Origin: an uncultured Bacilli bacterium
GTDB lineage: Bacteria; Bacillota_I; Bacilli_A; RFN20; CAG-826
Reading direction: 5' to 3'
Length of the DNA stretch: 34,259 nucleotides
Assembly (NCBI GenBank): GCA_944368975.1
Contig: CALVXI010000001.1
Location: 1-34,259, forward strand
Shown: positions 1-8,143 of the stretch, in pieces
Numbering within the stretch: the stretch's first letter is position 1
How the letters are laid out: each line of letters opens with the position of its first letter
The notes under the pieces: generated by a model
What the model saw: the letters and a program-made list of their open reading frames with translations, nothing else
What the model was told of the DNA's origin: nothing
Database searches by the model: none
Made by a program: the position numbers and the translations under genes

Positions 1-253
1 TTTTAAAAGCTAATAAATCTAAAAATGTCATACCAATATTATATCGGTATACCGACCTAAAAACAACAAATAGATTTGACTTATTCATAGTCATTATGTT
101 GCCGCTTAATTAAAATAAAATTGTGGAATCATAAAGATATCTTTTTCTAGTAGAGAAACATTTATCTAGTAGATTTTCATTTTTCTAGTAGAAACAAATT
201 TTAAAAATCCGTCGGTCCGAACCAATTTTTATCTATTAGAGAAACGCCAAAAA
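1..253. other. gene-free left edge
   Basis: I see no credible coding region here. The stretch is AT-rich and holds a perfect 12-bp palindrome (TCGGTATACCGA, 44-55), a second small dyad (TCGGTCCGA, 212-220) and the TCTA-N-TAGA repeat cluster listed separately. It lies downstream of the tRNA-Leu terminator on the minus strand, so it may be the control region of a gene beyond the left edge. Confidence 0.6.
146..240. repeat. cluster of TCTA-N-TAGA interrupted palindromes
   Basis: TCTAGTAGA occurs at 146-154, 165-173 and 184-192, exactly 19 bp apart, and a variant TCTATTAGA lies at 232-240. Each copy is a 4-bp inverted repeat around one base; the third extends to TTTCTAGTAGAAA (182-194). Flanks are partly shared, with T-runs before and GAAAC after three of the four. 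Even phasing and dyad symmetry suit a multi-site operator better than random AT-rich sequence. No function is assigned. Confidence 0.6.
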
Positions 254-277
254 TTAAAAAAGCCCGATTTCCCGAGC
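254..277 (-). terminator. rho-independent terminator after tRNA-Leu
   Basis: Read on the minus strand, GCTCG and CGGGC form a 5-bp stem (one G-U pair) around a 6-nt loop, followed by a run of six T. It lies about 50 bp beyond the tRNA 3' end, as expected for the end of that transcript. Confidence 0.6.
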
Positions 278-326
278 AAATATCGTTCATTTTGAGACCC
301 TTACTTTGTAAATGTTAGTTATAAGA

Positions 327-411
327 TGGTGGGGATGAGGGGACTTGAACCCCTACGCCGTGAAGCACAAGATTCTAAGTCTTGCGTGTCTGCCAATTTC
401 ACCACATCCCC
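327..411 (-). tRNA. tRNA-Leu (anticodon UAG)
   Basis: On the minus strand this is an 85-nt class II tRNA. The seven acceptor pairs (GGGGATG with CATCCCC), discriminator A and encoded CCA are all visible, as are a D-arm containing AATTGGCAG, an anticodon stem CAAGA/TCTTG with loop CTTAGAA (anticodon TAG), a variable arm, and the T-arm core GGTTCAAGTCC. It reads CUN leucine codons. It lies about 42 bp downstream of the membrane-protein gene on the same strand and could be co-transcribed with it. Confidence 0.97.
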
Positions 412-453
412 AAGTAGTTTAAATGATAATGATTTTTTATTAATAAGTAAATA

Positions 454-1833
454 TTATTTTGCTTTCATAAAGTATTTAATTTTAACTTTGTTAACAAGTT
501 TTGGTGCATAATATTGAAATATAAAAAATGTAAAGAAAATAACGATGTAGGCTATATATAAAACTATCTCATAAAACATATTTACTTCACAAATTCCAAT
601 TTTAAAATTCATAAAGGTAGGAAAATTAACTGGTAAAGGACAAATTTGTGTAAAAGCATAATTTGGTTCATAAATAAATGGTAAACTTAAATTATTAACA
701 TCTTTAACACCAGCCATAAAATTTGTAATTCCAACACTAGTAAAAGTCGATACTAATATAACAACACCATAATAAACTATTGGAATTTTAACATCTTTTA
801 ATTTAAAAGTAGTAATCTTAAGCATTACTGGTAAAACACTTAAAATAAATAATAATAAATGAGTTAAAGTAAAGTATAAAAAAGAATAATTTAATATCGT
901 TCCATAATTATGAGTTCCTTCTTTTCCAAAATAAAAGAAGACAGTTAAAGCTCCGGCGCTATGAACAAAATAAGCAATGTTATAAAATACTTTTTTATTA
1001 GTGAAAATTGCGATTAATACGATGTATTTTCCAATATCACAAATAAATAAAGGTATACTAGCAAAAATTGAATTATAAATATTATATCCATCACCAATAA
1101 GCATACTATGTTTGCTAAAGAAGTGGATAAACATAATTATCGTTAAAGCTCTTAAATATAAAAGTTGTTTACTCTGATCAAATTTCTTTAAATATTTATA
1201 AGCTAATAAAGTAACAACAATTAATAAGAAAAACATTAAAAAATGCCAAATAGTGAAATTATTAAATGTAATAAACTTAATAATTTCTGGACTTAAGGTA
1301 TTTACATAGCTAGTAAGTATATTTAAAGGAATAACACTAAGTAAAATTAAAGGAAGAAATTTAAATGAATATAAATCTGATTCATCAAATTTATCTTCAA
1401 TAAAAATCATTAAAGAAGAAATAAAAATAAATATATTTATAAATATAAATAAGAAATAAATAATTTCTTCAGGCATAAATAAATTAATAGAGTTATAAAT
1501 ATTTTGAGTAGTAACATCTAAATTATTTGAGTTAATAAATGGTAAATTTAATTTATTCATTGAAGTATAAGTATCAATATAAATAAACGAAAGTAAGCTA
1601 AATATCGGATAAATAATTTTAGCAATATTTCGACTTACTTTATGATTATAATAAATCGCTAAAGGTAAAAGTAATATAGAAGATATTTTAATAATTTCAA
1701 TTAAGATAAAAGCACTAGGAAATAAATCTAAATGCCCAAAAGGATAATACATATTAAAAGTAAAACTATTTATAGTAAATAAAATTAATAAAATACTTAC
1801 TAAAATTTTATTAAACATTCGTAGTTTTGACAT
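454..1833 (-). CDS. polytopic membrane protein, possibly YwaF/TMEM164-like
   Basis: A 459-residue protein made almost wholly of hydrophobic segments; I count about 11-12 candidate membrane helices. The second half, with the pattern SIPLFICDIGKYIVLIAIFT, then an aromatic helix and a LTHLLLF segment, resembles the YwaF (TIGR02206) / TMEM164 family, where the equivalent motif is close to LPLHLCDLA. The match is distant, the key His of that motif is Phe here, and the function is unknown. No ribosome binding site precedes the ATG; instead a TATAAT-like box ends 7 nt upstream, suggesting a leaderless or nearly leaderless message. The gene is divergent from yebC and is followed on the same strand by tRNA-Leu. 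Confidence 0.75.
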   Translation of the reverse strand: MSKLRMFNKILVSILLILFTINSFTFNMYYPFGHLDLFPSAFILIEIIKISSILLLPLAIYYNHKVSRNIAKIIYPIFSLLSFIYIDTYTSMNKLNLPFINSNNLDVTTQNIYNSINLFMPEEIIYFLFIFINIFIFISSLMIFIEDKFDESDLYSFKFLPLILLSVIPLNILTSYVNTLSPEIIKFITFNNFTIWHFLMFFLLIVVTLLAYKYLKKFDQSKQLLYLRALTIIMFIHFFSKHSMLIGDGYNIYNSIFASIPLFICDIGKYIVLIAIFTNKKVFYNIAYFVHSAGALTVFFYFGKEGTHNYGTILNYSFLYFTLTHLLLFILSVLPVMLKITTFKLKDVKIPIVYYGVVILVSTFTSVGITNFMAGVKDVNNLSLPFIYEPNYAFTQICPLPVNFPTFMNFKIGICEVNMFYEIVLYIAYIVIFFTFFIFQYYAPKLVNKVKIKYFMKAK

Positions 1834-1839
1834 ATCATA

Positions 1840-1845
1840 ATTATA
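1840..1845 (-). promoter_or_regulatory. -10 box for the membrane-protein gene
   Basis: TATAAT on the minus strand, with its last base 7 nt before the A of the ATG at 1833. No convincing -35 box is seen. At this spacing transcription would begin at or next to the start codon. Confidence 0.4.
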
Positions 1846-1959
1846 AAAATTAATTTTTTAGAAAAAAAGTTTTTCTTTCATAAAATTTAAAAAACCTTGC
1901 AAAACTTAATTATTTTTAATTTTAAAAATCTTTTTAATTTATTTATAAATTACTTTTTA

Positions 1960-1988
1960 TTAACAAATATCGTTTAAAGTTGTAATAT
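1960..1988 (+). promoter_or_regulatory. promoter of yebC
   Basis: TTAACA (1960-1965), a 17-bp spacer and TAATAT (1983-1988), with TG directly before the -10 box. The predicted start near 1995 leaves room for the ribosome binding site AAGGAG (2002-2007), 6 nt before the ATG at 2014. Confidence 0.5.
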
Positions 1989-2013
1989 TTTATCGTTATT
2001 TAAGGAGTAAATT

Positions 2014-2718
2014 ATGGGAAGACATTTCGAAGTTAGAGCCGCTGCTATGGCAGCAACTGCAAAGCAAAAAAGTGCAGCTAATATGCGTGCTAGTAAAGAA
2101 ATTTATATGGCTGCAAAAAGAGGTGTCCCTGATCCTAATGCTAACCTTGCTTTAAGATCTGCCATTGAAAAATATAGAAAAACTTGTCCAAAAGATGTTA
2201 TTGAAAGAGCTATTAAAAAAGCTCAAGGTGGCGATGCTACTAACTATATTGAAGGACGTTATGAAGCATTTGGACCTGGAAGTAGTTATTTAATTATTGA
2301 TACATTAACAGATAATGTTAATAGAGCTTTAGTTAATGTTCGTACAGCTGTTACTAGAAAAGGTGGACATTTAGGTAGCGTAATTTATAATTTTGAACAA
2401 AAAGGTTTAATGGTATTTGATTTTGATAAATCTAAAGATGAATTAGAAGAAGCTTTAGTCTTTGGCGATGTTGATGTTAAAGAAATAAGCGTTGAAGATG
2501 GCAAAGCCGAAGTTGTTATTGAACCAAGTGATTTAGAAAAAGCTACTAATATCTTAAAAGATTTAGGTGTTAGTGAATTTGATGTTAACGAAGTAACATG
2601 GTTAGCTAATGATAAAGTAACACTTGAAGAAGATGATCTTAGAAAATTCAAAGAATTACTTGAACAACTTGACGATTGTGAAGATGTACAAAACGTCTAT
2701 CATAATGTTCAACTTTAA
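2014..2718 (+). CDS. yebC: YebC/PmpR-family protein (YeeN-type)
   Basis: At 234 residues this is the usual length for the family. It opens with MGRHFEVRAAAMAATAKQK and has the KEIYMAAKRGVPDPNANLALR segment typical of the YeeN-type subgroup of YebC proteins. The family's middle GG-H-LG motif (GGHLGSVIYNFEQKG) and the FDVNEVTWLAND stretch are also present. Family members were first described as transcriptional regulators; more recent work links them to relief of ribosome stalling at proline-rich stretches. The gene has its own promoter and ribosome binding site and ends at a strong terminator, so it is monocistronic. Confidence 0.95.
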   Translation: MGRHFEVRAAAMAATAKQKSAANMRASKEIYMAAKRGVPDPNANLALRSAIEKYRKTCPKDVIERAIKKAQGGDATNYIEGRYEAFGPGSSYLIIDTLTDNVNRALVNVRTAVTRKGGHLGSVIYNFEQKGLMVFDFDKSKDELEEALVFGDVDVKEISVEDGKAEVVIEPSDLEKATNILKDLGVSEFDVNEVTWLANDKVTLEEDDLRKFKELLEQLDDCEDVQNVYHNVQL

Positions 2719-2731
2719 TTAATAAAAGATT

Positions 2732-2757
2732 AAAAATAAGGCTTCGGCCTTATTTTT
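2732..2757 (+). terminator. terminator after yebC
   Basis: An 11-bp stem (AAAAATAAGGC with GCCTTATTTTT) is capped by a TTCG tetraloop and runs into T-rich sequence, 14 bp after the yebC stop. Confidence 0.9.
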
Positions 2758-2808
2758 TTATAGTCTAATACTTTTATTTATAATAAAATATTGATTAAGG
2801 TAATAGTT

Positions 2809-3681
2809 ATGAATAATGAAGTTAATTATGGAGTAATCCCTTGTGCAGGTAAAGGAACAAGATTTTTGCCAATTACAAAAGGAATAGCTAAAGAAATGTT
2901 AAATATAATCGATAGACCTACAATCGATTATATTGTTGATGAATTAATTGATAGTGGAATAAAAAATATCGTTTTTGTTATATCGTTAAATAAAGATGAA
3001 ATTAAAAAATATTATTCTGAAGATAAAGAACTAATAAATGATTTAATTAAAAATCATAAAGAAGAATATGTTAAAAGCATAAAAAACTTATCCACTAAAG
3101 CTAATTTTCATTATGTAATTCAATATGAACAATTAGGTTTAGGACACGCTGTACTTCAAGCAAAAGATATTATTAAAAATAATAATTTTGTTGTTTGCTG
3201 TGGTGATGATATTACTTTATATAAAGGTAAGTCTCCAATAAGTGAACTAATTGAAGCTTTTAAATTGACTAATTCCACTATTGTTGGTGGTCAAAAAGTT
3301 AGTCACGATAAAATAAATAAATATGGTGCAATGGATATTTTAAATGAAGTAAATGAAGGTTTATTTAAACTAAAAGGAATAGTAGAAAAGCCTAGTTTAG
3401 AAACTGCACCAAGCGATTTTGCTAGTTTAGGAAAATGGGTTTTCAAACCAAATATTTTTGAAGAACTTGAACATACTCCTAAAGGAAAAGGTAATGAAAT
3501 TCAACTTACTGATGCAATTGCTAGTTTAATTAAAAAAGAAGATGTTTATTTTAAAACTTTTACTGGTAAAAGATATGATTGTGGAGATAAATTAGGATTT
3601 TTAGAAGCTATTATTGATGTTGCTCTATCTAGAGATGATTTAAAAGATGACTTTTATAAATTAATAAAATCAAAAATTTAG
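2809..3681 (+). CDS. galU: UTP-glucose-1-phosphate uridylyltransferase
   Basis: This 290-residue cytosolic enzyme makes UDP-glucose, the donor for glycolipids and surface sugars. It has the nucleotidyltransferase signature CAGKGTRFLPITK, then KEML, the GLGHAVLQAK nucleotide-binding loop, the metal-site CGDD, and KGNEIQLTDAI and DCGDKLGFLEA of the GalU family. The first signature is slightly unusual (K where L is common, CAG where PAG/AAG is common). I start at ATG 2809 because TAAGG (2796-2800) lies 8 nt upstream; an in-frame TTG at 2791 overlaps that site. A TATAAT box sits at 2779-2784. UDP-glucose could feed the glycolipid glycosyltransferase at 25357. Confidence 0.95.
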   Translation: MNNEVNYGVIPCAGKGTRFLPITKGIAKEMLNIIDRPTIDYIVDELIDSGIKNIVFVISLNKDEIKKYYSEDKELINDLIKNHKEEYVKSIKNLSTKANFHYVIQYEQLGLGHAVLQAKDIIKNNNFVVCCGDDITLYKGKSPISELIEAFKLTNSTIVGGQKVSHDKINKYGAMDILNEVNEGLFKLKGIVEKPSLETAPSDFASLGKWVFKPNIFEELEHTPKGKGNEIQLTDAIASLIKKEDVYFKTFTGKRYDCGDKLGFLEAIIDVALSRDDLKDDFYKLIKSKI

Positions 3682-3691
3682 GAGGTGTGGT

Positions 3692-4222
3692 ATGAAAACA
3701 GCTAGTAAAGTATTTTTGATTATCAGTTTAGTTTGTGGAGTTATTGGGTTCTTTTTGCTCATTTTCTTTATGACATTACTTAATAACGAAGCTATAATTA
3801 ACGCTGCAATCGAGGATTTAGTTAATCAAGGATATAATTCACAAGATGCTATTTTTGGTGTAACTGAAGCAGTTAAAATACTTAAAGTGTGGTCTATATT
3901 TGGTTTAATTCTTTTAATAGTTGGTGTAGTTTTAGCAATTGTTACATTAGTTCGAATCAATAAATTTAAATCAAGAGGAGAAGTTGTTGCTTTTGGTGTC
4001 TTAACTCTTATTTTCTGTAATCTAATTGCTGGAATTTTAATTCTTTGTATTCCTAATAGTGAACTTCAAAACACTCAAATGATTGATGAAACTAAAAGTG
4101 AAGATCTTGATGAAAAATTAAAGAAAATTGATGAACTTCAAGAAAGAGGAGCAATAACTGAAGAAGAAAAAAATAAATTAAAAATTGATGTTATTAATGA
4201 CTCTTTAAAAAATGATAAATAA
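3692..4222 (+). CDS. DUF4064-like membrane protein with C-terminal SHOCT
   Basis: This 176-residue protein has three hydrophobic helices (about residues 8-30, 68-90 and 98-122). The charged tail at about 140-172 contains LKKIDELQERGAITEEEKNK, which matches the SHOCT short C-terminal helix-turn motif. The N-terminal arrangement resembles DUF4064 proteins. No enzymatic residue is evident. The ribosome binding site AGGAGGT overlaps the galU stop codon, so translation is probably coupled to galU in a two-gene transcript. A role beyond a small membrane protein cannot be assigned. Confidence 0.8.
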   Translation: MKTASKVFLIISLVCGVIGFFLLIFFMTLLNNEAIINAAIEDLVNQGYNSQDAIFGVTEAVKILKVWSIFGLILLIVGVVLAIVTLVRINKFKSRGEVVAFGVLTLIFCNLIAGILILCIPNSELQNTQMIDETKSEDLDEKLKKIDELQERGAITEEEKNKLKIDVINDSLKNDK

Positions 4223-4245
4223 GTCACTAAAATTTTAAAAAAAAC

Positions 4246-4274
4246 TTTACTTAGTCTTCTAACTTATATATAAT
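4246..4274 (+). promoter_or_regulatory. promoter of rplM-rpsI
   Basis: TTTACT (4246-4251), a 17-bp spacer and TATAAT (4269-4274). Transcription would begin at about 4279-4281, right at the GCCGGC that opens the leader RNA. Confidence 0.55.
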
Positions 4275-4278
4275 TTTA

Positions 4279-4316
4279 GCCGGCACTAATCTTAAATTAA
4301 AGTCCCGGTAAGATTA
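4279..4316 (+). ncRNA. L13-type ribosomal protein leader
   Basis: GCCGGC (4279-4284) is followed by a perfect 8-bp stem TAATCTTA (4287-4294) with TAAGATTA (4309-4316). The 14-nt loop ends in TCCCGG, whose CCGG can pair with the CCGG upstream to make a compact pseudoknot-like fold. Position directly upstream of rplM and the GCCGGC/CCCGGTA pattern match the Bacillota L13 leader family (Rfam L13_leader), thought to mediate autoregulation by L13. The ribosome binding site AAGGAGG (4323-4329) lies just after the stem. Confidence 0.75.
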
Positions 4317-4337
4317 TAGTTTAAGGAGGAATGCGTT

Positions 4338-4793
4338 ATGAATAGAGAAACGACAAATTTAAAGAAAGAAGAAATTACACGCAAATGGTATATCGTTGAT
4401 GCTAAAGATAAACCACTTGGTAGACTTGCTAGCGAAATCGCTATTGTTTTGATGGGTAAAAATAAGCCATCTTATACACCAAATCAAGACTGTGGAGATT
4501 ACGTTATTGTAATTAATGCTTCTAAAGTAGCTGTTAGCGGAAATAACAAGCTTACAAACAAGAAATACTACAATGTTTCTGGTTACAATGGTGGATTAAG
4601 AGTTAGAACTCTTCAAGAAATGCTTGAAAAATATCCTGTTGAATTAATGGAAAGAGTAGTATGGGGAATGATTCCAAAAGGAAAACTTGGAAGACAAATT
4701 TATAAGAAATTATTTGTTTATGCTGATGAAAGTCATAAACAACAAGCTCAAAATCCAACCCCATTAACTTTTAAAAGTTTAGGAGATAAATAA
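4338..4793 (+). CDS. rplM: 50S ribosomal protein L13
   Basis: This 151-residue protein is a full-length L13. It carries [42 protein letters not shown], the [12 protein letters not shown] loop and [18 protein letters not shown], all family hallmarks. It is a structural protein of the large ribosomal subunit and an early assembly component. The short N-terminal extension before KWYIV is normal for Bacilli. It is co-transcribed with rpsI, 2 nt downstream, and is probably autoregulated through the leader at 4279-4316. Confidence 0.98.
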   Translation: MNRETTNLKKEEITRKWYIVDAKDKPLGRLASEIAIVLMGKNKPSYTPNQDCGDYVIVINASKVAVSGNNKLTNKKYYNVSGYNGGLRVRTLQEMLEKYPVELMERVVWGMIPKGKLGRQIYKKLFVYADESHKQQAQNPTPLTFKSLGDK

Positions 4794-4795
4794 TT

Positions 4796-5194
4796 ATGGC
4801 AAGTAAGAAAGAAAAGATATATTACGCAACTGGTAGAAGAAAATCTAGTATCGCTAGAGTTTATATTAAACCAGGAAAAGGGAATATTACAGTTAACGGA
4901 AAAGACGTTAATGAATACTTCCCACACGCAACATTAGTTTTAGATTTAAAACAACCATTAACTATTTTAGGAGTTGAAGGAAAATATGATGTTACAGCTC
5001 ACTGCTTAGGTGGTGGATATACTGGACAAACCGGAGCTCTTAGATTAGGTATTGCTAGAGCTTTACTTCTTGCAGGTGAAGATAGAGGAGCATTAAAAGT
5101 TAACGGAATGCTTACTCGTAACCCAAGAGCTAAAGAAAGAAAGAAATACGGTCTTAAGAAAGCACGTAGAGCTCCACAATTCTCAAAACGTTAA
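4796..5194 (+). CDS. rpsI: 30S ribosomal protein S9
   Basis: A 132-residue S9 of normal length. It has [21 protein letters not shown] near the start, the [19 protein letters not shown] core, and the basic C-terminal tail [12 protein letters not shown] that reaches the P-site tRNA in the ribosome. Its ribosome binding site AGGAG is inside the end of rplM, so the two are translationally linked. Gene order rplM-rpsI is conserved across Bacillota. Confidence 0.98.
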   Translation: MASKKEKIYYATGRRKSSIARVYIKPGKGNITVNGKDVNEYFPHATLVLDLKQPLTILGVEGKYDVTAHCLGGGYTGQTGALRLGIARALLLAGEDRGALKVNGMLTRNPRAKERKKYGLKKARRAPQFSKR

Positions 5195-5213
5195 TCGTTT
5201 TAAAAGGAAATTT

Positions 5214-5258
5214 AAAGAAGTATCTAGACTTTATAAGAAGCTTAGATACTTCTTTTTT
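5214..5258 (+). terminator. terminator after rpsI
   Basis: A perfect 12-bp stem (AAGAAGTATCTA at 5215-5226 with TAGATACTTCTT at 5243-5254) is followed by a T-run. It ends the rplM-rpsI transcript. Confidence 0.92.
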
Positions 5259-5301
5259 TATTTTAAATTTATTTAATAGTGGAATAAGTTAAATAAAATT
5301 T

Positions 5302-5307
5302 TATAAT
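5302..5307 (+). promoter_or_regulatory. -10 box immediately upstream of a start codon
   Basis: TATAAT ends 8 nt before the A of the ATG at 5315, and no ribosome binding site is present. The geometry predicts a transcript starting at or next to the ATG. The -35 region is poor. Confidence 0.4.
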
Positions 5308-5314
5308 AAAGATT

Positions 5315-6259
5315 ATGAATATAACTTTAACTTCAATACTAATTAATACAATTGAGATTGATCCATATTCGATATTTGGCCAAATATTAACTTATTTATT
5401 TTTATTTATAGTAGGTTCATTTCTTGGCTATATTGGAGAAGTTCTTTTTCGAAGATTTGTTTCGATGAAAAGATGGATTAATCCGGGATTTTTAAAAGGA
5501 CCTTGCTTACCTTTATATGGATTTGGACTTTGTTTATTACATGGAATATGTGAAGTCGGATTTCATTATATTCTTAGTCCTAATGATCCAATTGTTAATA
5601 ATTCATTTTATAGTGAAACTAATTTTTTAGGAGAAGTAATTCTTCCTATTGGTGTTTTACCATATTGGGCGACTAGTATTATAGTAATTTTATTAATTGG
5701 TTTAGTGATGACCTTATTAGAATTAATCGCTGGACTTATTTTTATTAAAGGATTAAAGATTAAATTATGGGATTATTCGCATTTAAAAGGAAACTATAAG
5801 GGATTAATTTGTCCTTTATTTTCTTTTATTTGGATGATGATTGGAGTTATATATTGGTTTGGTATAAGACCGCCAATATTAGACTTAGTAAATATTTTTA
5901 TTAATTATATTTGGGTATTAACTTTATTTATTGGATTTTATTATGCAATCTTATTAGTAGATTTTATTAATTCTCTTAAACTTAGTATTAACGCTAAAGG
6001 ATTAGTAAAAGATAAAGATAAAGTAATTGATTTTGAAAAATTCAAAATCAATTTAAAGAAACCTGAAATAAAAAATAATCGCTTATTAGCGATAAATAAA
6101 GCTCTTAGTGAATCTTTAGAACCTCAAATTAAACGTTTAAAAGATATGCAAATTAAGATAAAAAAAGCGATGTATATAAATGGTGAAATTGTTAATAAAA
6201 ATGAAAGTGAAACCCCAAGAACTATTAAGGAAAATGAAGAAAAAAATAAAAAGGAGTAA
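5315..6259 (+). CDS. CmpB-like putative ABC transporter permease (PF06541 type)
   Basis: A 314-residue membrane protein with about five to six helices in the first 225 residues and a charged cytoplasmic tail after about 225. The segments FLGYIGEVLFRR, NPGFLKGPCLPLYGFG and HLKGNYKGLICPLFSFIW match the family annotated as putative ABC-transporter type IV / CmpB, in which NRGFL-GP-LP-YG is the conserved core. Despite that name, no ATPase partner lies nearby and transport has not been shown for this family as far as I know. The start is uncertain because there is no ribosome binding site; a TATAAT box lies just upstream. Confidence 0.8.
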   Translation: MNITLTSILINTIEIDPYSIFGQILTYLFLFIVGSFLGYIGEVLFRRFVSMKRWINPGFLKGPCLPLYGFGLCLLHGICEVGFHYILSPNDPIVNNSFYSETNFLGEVILPIGVLPYWATSIIVILLIGLVMTLLELIAGLIFIKGLKIKLWDYSHLKGNYKGLICPLFSFIWMMIGVIYWFGIRPPILDLVNIFINYIWVLTLFIGFYYAILLVDFINSLKLSINAKGLVKDKDKVIDFEKFKINLKKPEIKNNRLLAINKALSESLEPQIKRLKDMQIKIKKAMYINGEIVNKNESETPRTIKENEEKNKKE

Positions 6260-6268
6260 ATTAAAATT

Positions 6269-6295
6269 AATACATAATTTAGTATAAATTATGTA
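6269..6295. promoter_or_regulatory. 27-bp palindrome over a -10 box, candidate operator
   Basis: ATACATAATTTA (6269-6280), a 3-bp spacer, then TAAATTATGTAT (6284-6295): perfect 12-bp arms. The right arm overlaps a TATAAT box (6293-6298) that precedes the ribosome binding site AGAGG and the ATG at 6319. No T-run follows, so a terminator is unlikely. A repressor site for the two-gene unit 6319-7502 is the simplest reading. Confidence 0.65.
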
Positions 6296-6318
6296 TAATT
6301 ATCAAAGAGGAATTAAAA

Positions 6319-6789
6319 ATGAAGAAATGTCATCAATGTGGAAAATATTTAGAAGATAGTGCATCATATTGCTCATTTTGTGGTGCTAAAACTGATGGTT
6401 TAGAAGAAGTTGCTCATGATGCCAAAATCATTAACTATAAAGCTAATTATGTTGGCATATTTAGTCTTATTCTAGCTTTAATTCCAAATTTATTTAGTTT
6501 TATTATTCAATTAATTATTAGTTATTTTAATGAAGAAACAATTATAAATTTACTTAAATCTCCATTAGGAGATGTTATAGCAATAGTTTATTTAGTAGGA
6601 ATTGTTATTGCCTTAGTTTTAGGTATTATTGGTATAATTAATGGAATTAAAAAAGGTGGAATATTTATTTCTATACTTGGATTAATTATTTCTAGTTTAT
6701 TACTAGGTTTAGTTATTATCCAAGGACTTAATTATCAAGATGGTTTTATTAGTTATTTAAGAATTCTTGCTGGAGTTAATATTCAATGA
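6319..6789 (+). CDS. zinc-ribbon membrane protein
   Basis: A 156-residue protein. The N-terminus is a zinc ribbon with C4-X2-C7 and C18-X2-C21 (KKCHQCGKYLEDSASYCSFCG), followed by about 30 polar residues and three hydrophobic helices rich in G and I, like DUF4190-type small membrane proteins. Such proteins are common in low-GC bacteria and lack an assigned biochemical role. The ATG has AGAGG 8 nt upstream. The stop codon TGA overlaps the ATG of the next gene by 4 nt, so the two are translationally coupled. Confidence 0.85.
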   Translation: MKKCHQCGKYLEDSASYCSFCGAKTDGLEEVAHDAKIINYKANYVGIFSLILALIPNLFSFIIQLIISYFNEETIINLLKSPLGDVIAIVYLVGIVIALVLGIIGIINGIKKGGIFISILGLIISSLLLGLVIIQGLNYQDGFISYLRILAGVNIQ

Positions 6790-7502
6790 AATTTAAAGAA
6801 TATTTAACAAAAGATAATTTAAAAAATACTATTCGTCAATATAAAGGATTTGGATTTTTAGTTTCAATTATATTAATAATTTTATCAATATTGATGTTTA
6901 TTTTTCCATCGTTATTTAGTTATCTTTCAATATGGATTTTTGTAATTGGGTTAACTTTTGCAGGGTTTTTTGACTTTATTGCTTATTTTTTTGGAAATAA
7001 AGATAAAAGAAGACAACCTTATTTACTTTTTAAAGGTACTTTTAATTTAATCATTAGTTTATTAATTTTACTACCATTAATTATTAATTCTATTGAACTA
7101 GGATTTAAAGAAGCGATTATTATTTCAACTAATGGAATGCTTTATTATGTTATTATCTTTTTAGGTATTTATTTATTAATAAATGGATTTATTAAGATTC
7201 TTAAAAGTCGCTATGTTTTTCTTTTAGGAGGAAATAGAGTTATTGAAATTATTATTGGTATTTTATATATCATAATTGGTATTTTAATAATGTGTTTCCC
7301 AATTAGTTTATCGATTACATATCTTAATTATATTTTAGCTATCTATATATTAATCTATGGAATTATCTTATTTATTGAACTACTTACTAGTCCAATTGTT
7401 AAAGATTATTCAAAAGTAATTAATGTTAAAGAAGCAAAGAAAAATTCAAAAAATGAAGAAATAACTGGTGAAGTTATCGATATAGACGAAATTAGTAAAT
7501 AA
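6786..7502 (+). CDS. DUF308/HdeD-like membrane protein
   Basis: A 238-residue protein with about six hydrophobic helices arranged as two similar halves, each with a helix pair followed by a short basic segment. Repeated motifs of the type GIL-IIIGILIMCFP and ILYGIILFIELL resemble the DUF308 / HdeD family. The C-terminal 30 residues are charged and probably cytoplasmic. It overlaps the zinc-ribbon gene (ATGA) and is likely expressed with it from the palindrome-covered promoter. Function unknown. Confidence 0.8.
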   Translation: MKFKEYLTKDNLKNTIRQYKGFGFLVSIILIILSILMFIFPSLFSYLSIWIFVIGLTFAGFFDFIAYFFGNKDKRRQPYLLFKGTFNLIISLLILLPLIINSIELGFKEAIIISTNGMLYYVIIFLGIYLLINGFIKILKSRYVFLLGGNRVIEIIIGILYIIIGILIMCFPISLSITYLNYILAIYILIYGIILFIELLTSPIVKDYSKVINVKEAKKNSKNEEITGEVIDIDEISK

Positions 7503-7516
7503 AAGGGGAAATATTT

Positions 7517-8143
7517 ATGTTACATGTTGTTAATCATCCATTAATCACCATGAAATTAAATAAGATGCGTGATGAAAACACATCAAGTAAAGATTTTCGT
7601 ACTCTTCTTGATGAAATTTCTAGTTTAATGACTTATGAAGTTTTTAAAGATTTAAAAATTATTGAAACCGAAAAAGAAATAGTGACACCTACTGGTAGTC
7701 ATTTAAAGAAACTTAAACTTGAATATGACATTATTTTAGCTCCTATTCTTAGAGCTGGAATTGGAATGAGTAATGGTGTTATTAATATGTTACCAAATGC
7801 TAAAATTGGACATATTGGTTTATATCGAAATGAAGAAACTCTCGAACCAGTCGAATATTTCTTTAAGATGCCAAAAGTAAATAATCCACTTGTTTTACTT
7901 TGTGATCCAATGGTTGCAACTGGAGGAAGTGCAGTTGATGCAATAACTAAATTAAAAGAAAAAGGATATAAGAATATTCGTTTACTTGCTTTAGTTGGAG
8001 CACCTATTGGTGTTAATAAAATTCTTGAAATTCATCCTGATGTTGAAATTTTTATTGCTGCGATGGATGAAAAATTAAATAATAAAGGTTATATAATCCC
8101 AGGCTTAGGTGACGCTGGAGATAGAATTTTTGGTACTTTATAA
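7517..8143 (+). CDS. upp: uracil phosphoribosyltransferase
   Basis: A 208-residue cytosolic enzyme converting uracil and PRPP to UMP in pyrimidine salvage. The PRPP-binding loop LLCDPMVATGGSA (residues 128-139) and the uracil-binding YIIPGLGDAGDR (about 192-203) are intact, and the length is normal. The stop and the next start overlap as TAATG, so it is coupled to a secreted nuclease lipoprotein. That pairing fits salvage of bases from degraded nucleic acid. Confidence 0.97.
   Translation: MLHVVNHPLITMKLNKMRDENTSSKDFRTLLDEISSLMTYEVFKDLKIIETEKEIVTPTGSHLKKLKLEYDIILAPILRAGIGMSNGVINMLPNAKIGHIGLYRNEETLEPVEYFFKMPKVNNPLVLLCDPMVATGGSAVDAITKLKEKGYKNIRLLALVGAPIGVNKILEIHPDVEIFIAAMDEKLNNKGYIIPGLGDAGDRIFGTL

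Noticed and set aside
146..245. Possible CRISPR array
   Set aside because: The repeats are only 9-18 bp with 10-bp or irregular spacers, and no cas genes are in the window.
326..511. 61-residue plus-strand frame
   Set aside because: It runs through tRNA-Leu on the opposite strand and has no ribosome binding site.
2791..2808. TTG start for galU
   Set aside because: It overlaps the ribosome binding site TAAGG; ATG 2809 has correct spacing and matches the family start.
3088..3098. DnaA-box-like TTATCCACT
   Set aside because: A single imperfect copy inside galU with no dnaA or dnaN nearby; not an origin.
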